Origin: Polychytrium aggregatum
Lineage: Eukaryota; Chytridiomycota; Chytridiomycetes; Polychytriales
Direction of reading: 5' to 3'
NCBI RefSeq assembly: GCF_025602895.1
Contig: NW_026516401.1
Coordinates: forward strand, 1-57,634
DNA length: 57,634 bases
A program made the position numbers and the translations under genes. Positions 31,275-41,000 of the stretch are shown in pieces. Numbering within the stretch: position 1 is the stretch's first letter; every line of letters starts with the position of its first letter. The notes beneath the pieces are model-generated. The model did no database searches. It was not told the origin of the DNA and worked only from the letters and a program-made list of their open reading frames with translations.

Positions 31275-34200
31275 TTAGCGACGAACTCCGGGCGTCGCCT
31301 TCGGCTTTGAGGGATAGCGAAGGTGGAAGTCAGCAACAAGATCAGTGGCGTGGGAAACATTGGCAGCGGGCTCCCAAGACCGGTCAGTCTCGGAATAGCC
31401 CTTCCACTGAACCAAGTACTGTAAGCGACCACGGAAGAGCCGAGAATCGAGAACAGTCTCGACCTCAAACTCTTCCTGGGAGTCAACAAGAATGGGTGGA
31501 GGTTCGGGTTGGGTGAACTCGGGAACAATGTCCTTCGTTCGGGGTTCAAGGAGGGATACATGAAAGACGGGGTGGACTTTGAGTGTGGAAGGGAGTTTAA
31601 GTTCAAAGGCAACGGGGTTGATGCGGCGAAGAACTTTAAAGGGGCCAAGCTTTTTCTGATCAAGCTTGTTGGAGGGACGAAGGGTGCGGATGTGGCGACG
31701 ATCAAGAAAAACGAGGTCGCCAACGGAGATGTCGGGAGTGGGGAGACGGGATTTGTTGGCCTGCAAAGTGTAGGACTCTTGGGCAACCCGGAGGTTGGCC
31801 TTGAGATCCTCGAGAACGGTCTGAAGTCGGTCGACACGTTCTTCGGCAGAGGGCACAACAGAAGGATCACGGATGATGGAGGGATCAAAAATGGGGTGAT
31901 GGCCATGGACTGCAAAGAAGGGAGTCATGCCAGTGGAGGTGTTTTCCGAGTTGTTGTAAGTGAACTCGGCAAGGGGAAGGTGAAGGGTCCAGTCGTCTTG
32001 CAGGTAATTGCAATGGATACGCAAATACTGCTCGATGACCTGGTTGAGAACTTCGGTCGAACCGTCGGTCTCGGGGTGGAAGGCAGAAGAAAGGGAAATC
32101 TTCGTCTTCAGAAGCTCATTGAAGCGCCTCCAGAAGGCCGAAGTAAACTGAGTTCCTCGGTCCGAAACAATAGACCGGGGACAACCATGCAAGCGGAAGA
32201 TGTGGGAGAGGAAGAGTTCGGCGGTTTGCTCGCCTGTAACCGTCTTCGTGGTGGGCACAAAGTGTGCTTGTTTGGACAGGCGGTCCTTAACCACGAAGAT
32301 GGAGTCAAAGCCGTTCGAAGGTGGGAGATCCGTGATGAAGTCCATCGACAGGTCCCACCAACGTTCGGAAGGAACGGGGAGAGGGTGAAGTAAACCATAA
32401 GGGGAGTGACGGGACGGCTTGGCTCGCTGGCACGCTTCACAATTAGCAATGAAGCGACGCACAGACTTACGAAGCCGGGGCCAGTGAAAGTCCCGGGAGA
32501 TGAGCTCAACGGTCTTGGCAAGACCAAAGTGACCAGCGGCAGCGGAGCAGTGACGTTGCTCAAACACTTTGAGCTGGAGCTCGGGGGAAGGGACAACGAT
32601 CAGGTCTTTAAAGTAAAGGAGACCGTCACGGAAGGAGTAATCGCCATCAAGACGTTTGGCGTTAAAATCAGAAAGAAGGGAACAAGAAAGGGTGGCAGCT
32701 CGAATCTCGGAGAGAAAGTCGGGATTCGAGCCGATAACGGTGATGCTGTCGAGAGAAATAGACTCGAACAGCTGAAGGAAGTTGGTGGAGTGGAGGGAGT
32801 CACCAGGCTTTATCTCAAAGTCAGAACGGCGACTGAGAGCATCGGCTTTGGTGTTGAGGCGACCAGGGCGGTGGTAAATGCGAAAGGCAAAGTCAGAAAG
32901 GAATTGGGCCCACCGGAACTGGCGGCGAGAAAGTTGGGAAGCGGAAGTGAACCGGGTAAGGTTCTGATGATCGGAGAAAACAAGAGTGGGATGATCGGGG
33001 TCGGCAGCCATCAAGTAATGACGCCAGGCAGTAAAGGAGTCGACAATGGCAAGGAGCTCTTTGTCGTGGGTGTCATAATTCACCTCGGCAGGACGGAATT
33101 GCCGAGAGTGAAAAGCAACGGGGTGAAGAGCGCCGTCAGGGTCAAACTGGGAAAGGACGGCACCCAAAGCAAAGTCAGAAGCATCGGGCTCGATGACAGC
33201 GGGTTTGGAGAAATCAAAATAGCGAAGAATAGGTGCGGAAGTGAAAGAACGTTTAAGAGAATCAAAAGCCTCTTGGGCCTCGGGAGACCAAGAGAAGGTG
33301 GAGGATTTGGTGGTGAGTGAAGTCAAAGGACGAGCAAGTGCAGAAAAGTCCTTGACGAAGCGGCGGTAAAAGTTTGCGAAACCAATAAAAACTTGGATGT
33401 CGCGAGCAGAAGAGGGAACAGGCCAAAGAGAAACGGCCTCGACCTTGGCAGGGTCCATTTTGATGCCATCGGCAGAAATGATCATGCCGAGAAAATCAAC
33501 TTCAGAAAGGTCAAAAGAACACTTGGCCGGATTGACCTTAAGGGAGTGTTCACGAAGGCGAGAAAGAACAAGCTTAACATGCTCCTCATGCTCCTGGGGA
33601 TCTTTTGAGAAGATCAGGATGTCGTCAAGATAAATGACAACACAGACACCAAGGAGGTCCGAGAAGATGTCGTTCATAAAAAACTGGAAAGCAGCGGGGG
33701 CATTCGAAAGACCAAAGGGGATAACATTGTACTCGTAAGAGCCAGATTTGCAAACAAAAGCAGTCTTCCACTCATCGCCCTTCTTGACACGAACCAAGTG
33801 GTAAGCATCAGGAAGGTCAAGGTGTGAAAAGACGCGGGCAGAAGAAAGTTTATCAAGAAGATCCTGGAAGAGGGGAAGAGGGTAGCGGTTCTTCTTCGTG
33901 ATGGCATTGAGGCCCCGGTAGTCGACGCAAAGGCGAAGACCACCATTGGGCTTCTTCACGAAGAAGCAGGGAGCACCAACGGGAGAAGAGGATTTGGAGA
34001 TCCAACCACGTGCGAGGGCGTTGGTCAGATACTCCGAAAGAGCAGATTCCTCGGCCGGGGACAAAGGATAGACTTTCCCCGGCTTTGGCAAACGAGGTTC
34101 CTTTCCATCCTCGGTCCGTACAAACTCAATAGACAAGTCATACGGACGGTGAGGAGGCAAGGAAGAAGGAGGGTCAGACTTGAGGCTGAAAACGTCGCCA

Positions 34201-35150
34201 AACTCATTGTATTTGAGCGGGACACCTCGAGAGTCAACAGGGGTGCCAGACTCGGCATACACCTTCGTCGTGAGCACGGACCTTATCGACACCGTAGGAT
34301 ACGTCTCCGGCGAAGGAGGACGGATATCCATTTGGGCAGCGAAAATGTCGAGCTTGTCTTCCCGTGCAAGACGGAGAAGACTCGCCGCATTAACGAGCTC
34401 AATGTCGGGCGAAGATAAAGCCGTTGGCTCTTCAGAAAGCGAAGCAGAGTCAAGGCGGGAAGAAAGGGAAGGCGAAGTGCCAAAGGAGGGAACCGGTGTA
34501 AGGGAAGGACCGGAGGGAGGAGTCAAAGGCGAAGTGCCCGAAGGGGGAGGCGAATAGCCGGAAGGGGACGAAGTGTCCAAGGAGGAAGCAGAGACATCCG
34601 CGAGGATGTGTCCATCAGCAAGGCAAGAGGGATCGGAGAACGAAAGGGAGAGGGACTTCCAATTGACAACTGGATTATGCAAGCGCATCCAGGGAAGACC
34701 AAGAGTGATGGGAGTGGTGGAGAGTCGAGTCACAAGAAAAGAAATCGACTCGGTGTGGGAACCAATGGTCAACGTCACAGGAACGGTTTGGAAACGAATG
34801 AAACCGGCCGAAGAACCATCAGCAAGGGAAACGGAGTAGGGAGTAGAAAGAGGGATAAGAGAGAGTTTATGGAGATCCGCAAAGGCAGGATCAATGAGGG
34901 CAAGAGCGGTGCATCCATCATCAATAAAGACAGAAAGGGAGATGGAGACCGGGCCAGAAAGACTCATGACGACAAGGGTGGCCGGAAGAAGAAGCTTATC
35001 GTCCGATAATGACGAGTCAGAGGGGGAAGATGTTCGTATCGCCGAACAGACCACCTCGCTTACTTGCGAGGTGCTGCTCGGCTGTGGGCATTTCCCGAGT
35101 TCCGTTTGACCAGAACCGGGCACTGCTGAACATCGCGACTGCCGGGACAA
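31275..35150 (-). CDS. C2 Pol polyprotein
   Basis: A frame of 1,291 codons with the same domains as C1 Pol: protease-like IDDGCT, RT with YLDD, RNase H, integrase, chromodomain. One residue differs from C1 in the parts compared (SKDPQEH here). Many third-position changes separate the two in the RT to RNase H part, roughly 32.6-33.9 kb, while flanking parts are almost identical. Entry by -1 shift at 35090-35096. Confidence 0.94.
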   Translation of the reverse strand: MSRQSRCSAVPGSGQTELGKCPQPSSTSQVSEVVCSAIRTSSPSDSSLSDDKLLLPATLVVMSLSGPVSISLSVFIDDGCTALALIDPAFADLHKLSLIPLSTPYSVSLADGSSAGFIRFQTVPVTLTIGSHTESISFLVTRLSTTPITLGLPWMRLHNPVVNWKSLSLSFSDPSCLADGHILADVSASSLDTSSPSGYSPPPSGTSPLTPPSGPSLTPVPSFGTSPSLSSRLDSASLSEEPTALSSPDIELVNAASLLRLAREDKLDIFAAQMDIRPPSPETYPTVSIRSVLTTKVYAESGTPVDSRGVPLKYNEFGDVFSLKSDPPSSLPPHRPYDLSIEFVRTEDGKEPRLPKPGKVYPLSPAEESALSEYLTNALARGWISKSSSPVGAPCFFVKKPNGGLRLCVDYRGLNAITKKNRYPLPLFQDLLDKLSSARVFSHLDLPDAYHLVRVKKGDEWKTAFVCKSGSYEYNVIPFGLSNAPAAFQFFMNDIFSDLLGVCVVIYLDDILIFSKDPQEHEEHVKLVLSRLREHSLKVNPAKCSFDLSEVDFLGMIISADGIKMDPAKVEAVSLWPVPSSARDIQVFIGFANFYRRFVKDFSALARPLTSLTTKSSTFSWSPEAQEAFDSLKRSFTSAPILRYFDFSKPAVIEPDASDFALGAVLSQFDPDGALHPVAFHSRQFRPAEVNYDTHDKELLAIVDSFTAWRHYLMAADPDHPTLVFSDHQNLTRFTSASQLSRRQFRWAQFLSDFAFRIYHRPGRLNTKADALSRRSDFEIKPGDSLHSTNFLQLFESISLDSITVIGSNPDFLSEIRAATLSCSLLSDFNAKRLDGDYSFRDGLLYFKDLIVVPSPELQLKVFEQRHCSAAAGHFGLAKTVELISRDFHWPRLRKSVRRFIANCEACQRAKPSRHSPYGLLHPLPVPSERWWDLSMDFITDLPPSNGFDSIFVVKDRLSKQAHFVPTTKTVTGEQTAELFLSHIFRLHGCPRSIVSDRGTQFTSAFWRRFNELLKTKISLSSAFHPETDGSTEVLNQVIEQYLRIHCNYLQDDWTLHLPLAEFTYNNSENTSTGMTPFFAVHGHHPIFDPSIIRDPSVVPSAEERVDRLQTVLEDLKANLRVAQESYTLQANKSRLPTPDISVGDLVFLDRRHIRTLRPSNKLDQKKLGPFKVLRRINPVAFELKLPSTLKVHPVFHVSLLEPRTKDIVPEFTQPEPPPILVDSQEEFEVETVLDSRLFRGRLQYLVQWKGYSETDRSWEPAANVSHATDLVADFHLRYPSKPKATPGVRR

Positions 35151-36013
35151 GACTTTTCCCCGCAGTACAGGCAGAGACCCTGCTCACGACGTCGCTTTTT
35201 CTCGACGTCGGAGAGCTTAGCAGGGCGGACCGAGACAGAGTCAAGGTCCATGGGAGTGGGTGCAGAAGAGGAGGAAGAAGAAACATGCGCGGGAGAATGG
35301 TGGTGATGGGGAGCAGAGCGAGAAGAAGGAGGAGGAGGTTGGGAACGGGAGGAGATCTTGAGACGATGGAGGGCATCGTCGTACTCGACCGCTGCCTTGA
35401 TCAACTCAGGCAGGGAAGCGGGAGCGGGGCGGAGACCGATGAGGTGGAACTTGACCTCAGACTTCAAACCCTCCTTGAAGAAGTGCATCTTGGTGGGTTC
35501 ATCAGTCTGGACGCGGGCGGCGAGCTGGACGAAGCGGGTGGCGAAGGCTTGGCAGGACTTGAGCTGGACCAAGCGCTTGAGGTCGTTCAAGGCCTTATCT
35601 TGCGAGGAGGCCGTGTCCTCACCGAAGGTCGACTTGAGGGCAACTTCAAAATCCGCGAAGGAAGCCGGGAAGCGGTTGGCCATGTAGAAGGCGGCCTCGT
35701 ACCACTTGAAGGCTTCACCGCGGAGGAAGGAGGTGGCGTACAGGACCTTCTGGCGCTCGGGCGCGAAGAAGGCAGGATCGGCGAGGAAAACCAGGTGGCA
35801 CTGGGCGAGGAAGGCCGTCGTTTCATCGCGGGAACCTAGGAACTCCTTGGGCTTGTTGACCTGGTAGACCTGGCGGGGAGCGGCGGCGGGAGCTTGCAGA
35901 TCTTGGATCTGACGATGGAGAGCAGCGTTCTGGGTCATGAGGGCGTTCATACGCTCCTCCATGCGCGCCAGATACGCGTTGAGGTCTGCAGGGGGTGCAG
36001 CAGGCTCAGCCAT
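35060..36013 (-). CDS. C2 Gag
   Basis: 317 residues, ATG at 36013, stop at 35060-35062. The same protein as C1 Gag in all parts compared, including the His-less knuckle. Intact. Confidence 0.92.
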   Translation of the reverse strand: MAEPAAPPADLNAYLARMEERMNALMTQNAALHRQIQDLQAPAAAPRQVYQVNKPKEFLGSRDETTAFLAQCHLVFLADPAFFAPERQKVLYATSFLRGEAFKWYEAAFYMANRFPASFADFEVALKSTFGEDTASSQDKALNDLKRLVQLKSCQAFATRFVQLAARVQTDEPTKMHFFKEGLKSEVKFHLIGLRPAPASLPELIKAAVEYDDALHRLKISSRSQPPPPSSRSAPHHHHSPAHVSSSSSSAPTPMDLDSVSVRPAKLSDVEKKRRREQGLCLYCGEKSCPGSRDVQQCPVLVKRNSGNAHSRAAPRK

Positions 36014-36084
36014 CGGATCGACGAGGGAAAGAGAGGCGAAAGAAGAAGAAAGGCCGGGAAGCCAAGAGGGAGCGTTCAAAATGA

Positions 36085-36875
36085 TGTTAGAGTCCGAAGG
36101 GGACTCAACGGCAAAAGAAGAAGTGAGCTCGAAGTGAGCTCAGGGAAGGCAAGGGTAAAGTCCGAAGTGGACTCGGAGAGGGAGCGAGGGAAGCAAAGAT
36201 CCGTTCAAGATAAGACTAGTCTCGAAATGAGACGTGAGGAACACTCAGAGAATAAAGTAGAAGGCACTTTATTTAGTCCTATTTTGAACGCTGAGGTTCG
36301 ACTACACATCGCGGGGGTCAGGCTATTTATAGACAAGTCCGGACTTGGCAGCGAAGGGCGGCCAAGGGAGGGAAAAGTGGGCGATCGAGCAGGGCGAAGG
36401 GGGCGATGCACGAACGAGGGCCGAGAAGGACCACCGAGACAGGCAGAGAACCAAAGCGAGGGAGGCGCAAGCAAAAGCGAAGCACCTGGCAGGAGAAACG
36501 TGCAAAGGCGAAGCAATGTGACTCAACGTCCAAGAAGCGGATTGGTCAAGTATAAGGTTGGGGCAAATGCATGCGAGATGAACAAGAGATCGGGGCGGTC
36601 AGGCAGGTCATGAGTCACCGGTGGTGGGACACATGACCGGCAGCCGAATTGCAACCAATCGCAGCAAGGCGCGTGCACAAACAAACCGGCGCGTGCGAAG
36701 AAGACAAAGGAAGCGGAGCAGCGCGGGGAAACGGAAGTGCGGAAGGAGCGGAAATGGCAGGCAAAAGGCGGAAAATTGGAGGGGAACTGCAAAGCTACAC
36801 ACAAACAAACAGAAAGGCAAAAGAACAGCCAAGTGTGCAGTCAAAGTGGAGAACAAGCAGAAGCTATCCCTAACA
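36085..36875 (-). repeat. C2 5' LTR
   Basis: 791 bp with TATA and AATAAA at positions equivalent to C1. Followed by the self-priming site at 36071-36082. Confidence 0.95.
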
Positions 36876-37577
36876 GACAGTGGCAGCTTGCTGGAACCGG
36901 GAGCGGGGAGGGCCACGAGCCTCCATGGCGTTGACGTCAACGTCCATGGGCTCAGGCATGGGTCTTGCGGGCGGGGCCGGGCGAGGCGGACGGGCTGGGA
37001 CGTGATGAGACCGATGGCCGCCTGCCAGCTGCGGGTAGAACTGGCGGCCATGGTACTGGACGTTGTCGAGGTTCTCGGCAACGTCCATCATCACGTCCAG
37101 GGACTTGCGGGCATCAGGGTTGCTGGCGATGTACTCTCTGATCTTGGGCTTGAGGCCCTTCTGGAAGAGGTACATCGCATCAGCAGAGCCCAGCTCCTCA
37201 ATCTGGGAGGAGAGGTCTTCAAACTCCTCGATGTAGCGGGTCACAGAACCACGCTGCACGAGAGAGTATAGCTTGTCACGGGCAATGAGTTCAGCATTGG
37301 GGCTGCCGAAGCGGCGACGGAGGCGGTCCTTGAAGTCGTCAAACACACCTTCGCTCTGCTCGTCGAACCCTTGGCGGCGGTACCAACGGTACGCCTGGTC
37401 CTTTAAGCAGAGCTTGGCGGCGACGATGTGGTGGGTGGGGGCGACTTGGGCAGCATCGAGGTAGTCCTCGAGTTGCTGCAGCCAGTCCTCCACCGAGGAG
37501 GAGCGGCTCTTCCCAGTAAACACTGGGGCACGGAAGGTCTTGAGGAAGGCTTCCGGAAGTGGGCGGGGGTTGCTCAT
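36876..37577 (-). pseudogene. A1 Gag, N-terminal part
   Basis: Starts at ATG 37577 ([15 protein letters not shown]) and covers the capsid and Pro/Met-rich linker of Gag up to the C2 insertion, where the frame runs into the LTR. The zinc knuckle is at 30347-30471. No other lesion is seen. Confidence 0.92.
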
Positions 37578-37699
37578 GGCAGGGGCAGGCTCCAGGGACA
37601 GAGAGGAGAGTCGGTCGGCAAGAGAGGCGGGATCCAGCTTGAGGATCTAGAAAGAGGACAAACAGGACGAAAACAAGACGAGGATTTCCGATGCTACCA

Positions 37700-38008
37700 T
37701 GTAACGTCCACTACTGGGACGTTGGGGCAAGACGGGGAGGGAGGGGGTACAAGACAAGACAGGACGGGGCAGAACAGGGCGGTGCTAGGCTACTCTAGCG
37801 GACGGGTGAGCTCGGGGAGCACTTACGTTTATTCACGATAAAACCGAACTCCAGACAAACGGGGGGAACGGGGGCAACCCGCAGGTATACCCTGCGGTGG
37901 CCTGCCTGCGGTGCGTGAAAACGCAAAGCGCAGCACAGGTCACGACCCACTGCGCCGCGCAGTACGCGCAGTACGCGCAGCACAGCGTCGGAGATACCAT
38001 CTCCTACA
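37700..38008 (-). repeat. A1 5' LTR
   Basis: 309 bp. The tRNA-type primer site follows at 37689-37699. Flanked on the right by the target duplication GACTG (38009-38013) inside the mtIF2 intron. Confidence 0.95.
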
Positions 38009-38072
38009 GACTGAGCTCAGACGGCGTTCGCTCTGCTCACTCATGCGTAATGTCGGACGAGACCAGGCGTAC

Positions 38073-41000
38073 CTTCAAAGAGCGTTGTTCCCGCACGGAC
38101 CACCCGGACAGCACACTCCTTCTCAAGCTTGCCCGTGGTGATACGCGATCCAGCGATTGTCTCGAACTGGTTCTTCTTGGTGTTGATCTTGAAGAGCTGC
38201 AGTACATCGGCTTCGCTCTTGACCTCGAACGCTACGTCTGGAGGCAGACGCTCCAGGAGGGTATCCTTGACGTGATCGAGCAGTTCGTAGATGATTTTGA
38301 ACCCGTGGATGGGGATCGCCCGCGATTCGGCCATGCTCTGCATCGATCGGCTTGCGGGCAGGTTAAAGGTGATGATGGAGGCTGGTTGCATACAAGTAAA
38401 TTGGTACATCGTTAGCTCAAAAATGGCCCTTGGACGAGTCTCGGCTGTCTGGCTTGCTCTGCCACTCCCCTTGGCTCGTCTGGGGGCATAGGATCGACCG
38501 CGACCGACATCCTGAGCGAGCAAATCGCCTCCAAGCATCCCGTGTCGCATGCACCTCCCACCGCCGTTCTAACCTTTAGCAACCTCGGCAAGGTCAATAT
38601 CAGATTCGCTGATGTTGCCCACGCCCGAGCCAACAATCTTGAGCTCGATTTCATGGGAAGGGAAGCCAGCGAGTGCATCGGTGATGGCCTCCAGCGAGCC
38701 ATCGACATCGGCTTCGAGTTCCATGAGACCATGCCAATAGGTTAATATCTAAGCCAACGGCACAGACGAACATCACAGCCCAATGGCACGAGCAAAGGGC
38801 TCAGGCCCGCTCACCCTTGAGAATGATGTTGACCGTCGGCTTGACAAATTCGGGGGTCTCGGGCTCGGTCTCTCCGCCTGTCTCCGCCTTGCTTCTCTCG
38901 AGCGCTCTTCGCTGTTGCTCGCGCTGGACATTGATTTTGTCGATCGACTCGAGCTGCTTCTGGCGCTCCAGACGAGTGATCCGGGTTTCCACAACGTCCT
39001 TAGCAAGGGCCTGGTCGGTCAGGGGAGGGGAGGAAACATGAGTCCAATCGGACAGATGGGTATACGGGGCTGTACCTATGGGTTCTCCTCATCGGCACGC
39101 AGCAATCGCCTTTGATATGTGCTGCCACTAGCAGCTGTACTGCGGCTGCATGCGTGTTCAGTCTTGTGAATGGCCCACCTCGCTTTCGGCGCCAATGACC
39201 TGGTCGCCTGCAGAAGGCAGCCCCTTCCAGCCGTTGATGCGAACGGGTATCGAGGGTCCGGCTTCCTTGACTTGACGGCCGTGTTCGTCTGTCATGGATC
39301 GAACTTTGCCCCAAGTGGTGCCGGCGACAATAACATCGCCAGGGCGAAGAGTGCCGCGCCGGACAAGGACCGTGGCGACGTTGCTGACGGATCGCGCACA
39401 GACGGATATTTGCACAGGTCAGCATCGATCCTTGGAAGCCGGGGCATGATCGCACTGCCCTCCAACCTCGCCCCAAGAGTAAAGGTGCAAAGCAAAAGCC
39501 GCGCACAGCTTACCCAAGGCCCATGGCAACATGCGACTCGATCACAAATGCCTCTGGGAGTCCGCTTGCATCACCGCGGATATCCATCATCTCTGCGACT
39601 GCCAGGATCGTCTCCTCGAGATTATCGAGACCCTGGCCCTGTTGAAAGCAGTGAGATCGAGAGGGTTGGGACGAGCGAGCGAAATTTAGGGTGTGCCCAG
39701 GTCCAACGCAAGATTTCCAAACACTCTCCGGTTCGGCAACTGACCGTCAAACCCGAGACCTCGACGGCAGGGACATCGCCGCCATAGTCCTCGACAACAA
39801 CTTCGTATCGGGTAAGTTCCTCCTTGACTTTGCTCTGCGATTTTGGTCGGAATATGGGTTAGCCTCGATCCTGTGATGGATATGCTTCATCTGGCGGCGG
39901 GGTGGTATGTACCGGGTTGGCCTGTGGCTTGTCGCATTTGTTGATGGCGACGATGATGGGCGCTACACGCAAGAGCAAACGTGGCTGTGTCAGCATTCAC
40001 AACACTCGCGGTGCCATGGATGCTCCAAGCATTCAACATGGGCAGAGCTATCACAGCATTGGTGTATTTGTCCAGATGCCGTCCCGCATGTGCAGACCCA
40101 GCCGAACGTGGTCAATCCAGGTTCGGTTCCACTTACCCCCGGCTTCCTTGGCGTGCTTGATCGCTTCCACGGTTTGGGGCATGATTCCGTCGTCGGCGGC
40201 AACCACAAGAACGACAATGTCGGTGGTCTTTGCACCACGTCGCCGCATGGCGGTGAAGGCGGCGTGTCCCGGTGTATCCAAGAACGTAATGTGCTTCATG
40301 GAGGGCAGCGTAACTGCAGCATTCAGGAGGAGCAAAGCGCCTGCCGTTAGCGGTGCTTTCACAACCCGGCCGCTGCTGTGATCGTCGTATCGGACAGCGG
40401 TCTTACCCGAGAACGCGCCAATGTGCTGGGTGATTCCGCCGGCTTCTCCGGCTGCAACAGATGTCTTCCGCAGAGAGTCGAGCAGGGTGGTTTTGCCGTG
40501 ATCGACGTGGCCCATGATGGTCACGATCGGAGCTCTCAAAGGGAACTCGGACCAGGACTCAGGCTCGGGTCTGCGGTGGACCATGGTGGAGATTCTCGGT
40601 TAGCGCGGTCGAGCACAAGCAGCCGGGTACTCGGCAAGTGTCCGCATACCAAGGATTTGATATAAATCGAATCAACGACTCGACTCGCTGATTTGCAACC
40701 AAAATGATGCGCACCTGGGCTCCAGATCCACTGCGGTCGTGGTGAGCATGACGGGTATGACGTTGAGCTCCTGGGCAACCAGGCCAGCCATTTCCTGGTT
40801 CAAGACTGATAGACGCAGCAATCCATTCCGTTAGCATCAGGAAGGATACGGCCATGCTCTCTCCTGGTCCGAAGCCCACTCGCCAGACCAACGCAGATTG
40901 TGCTCAAGTATGCGACTCGACCGGGACTGAACATACGAAGGTCCGGTGTTACGGCATCGAAACCAAGGTTCTTCATTTTCTTGGACAGATGACCTGACGT

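Larger units (their letters stand above)
30472..36875 (-). mobile_element. Chromovirus C2 (Ty3/gypsy), complete, inserted in A1 gag
   Basis: 6,404 bp, the same length as C1. LTRs 36085-36875 (5') and 30472-31262 (3'), flanked by GACAG. Gag and Pol are intact and nothing is inserted in it. Its LTRs share a T that separates both from the C1 LTRs, so C1 and C2 came from different source copies or diverged slightly before insertion. Confidence 0.95.
2129..38008 (-). mobile_element. Chromovirus A1 (Ty3/gypsy LTR retrotransposon), outermost element
   Basis: Both termini are complete 309-bp LTRs (2129-2437 and 37700-38008) beginning TGTAAC and ending CTACA. They are flanked by the target duplication GACTG at 2124-2128 and 38009-38013. 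It lies in the last mtIF2 intron, in the same orientation as the gene. Removing B1 with its duplication (24,004 bp) and C2 with its duplication (6,409 bp) leaves 5,467 bp, exactly the length of copy A2. Gag is split at 30471/36876 and Pol at 4514/28514, so this copy cannot make intact proteins. The two LTRs look identical, so insertion is recent. Confidence 0.95.

Noticed and set aside
31509..32393. A 294-codon plus-strand frame opposite C2 pol (and its counterpart opposite C1)
   Set aside because: It is antisense to a conserved integrase/chromodomain region, has no domain character, and arises from third-position composition of pol.
40051..40584. The continuous frame through mtIF2 exons 4-5 as a separate GTPase gene
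   Set aside because: The extra residues between AFSG and VTLPSM come from an 87-94 nt intron with GTAAGA, CTAAC and GCAG; the rest is part of mtIF2.
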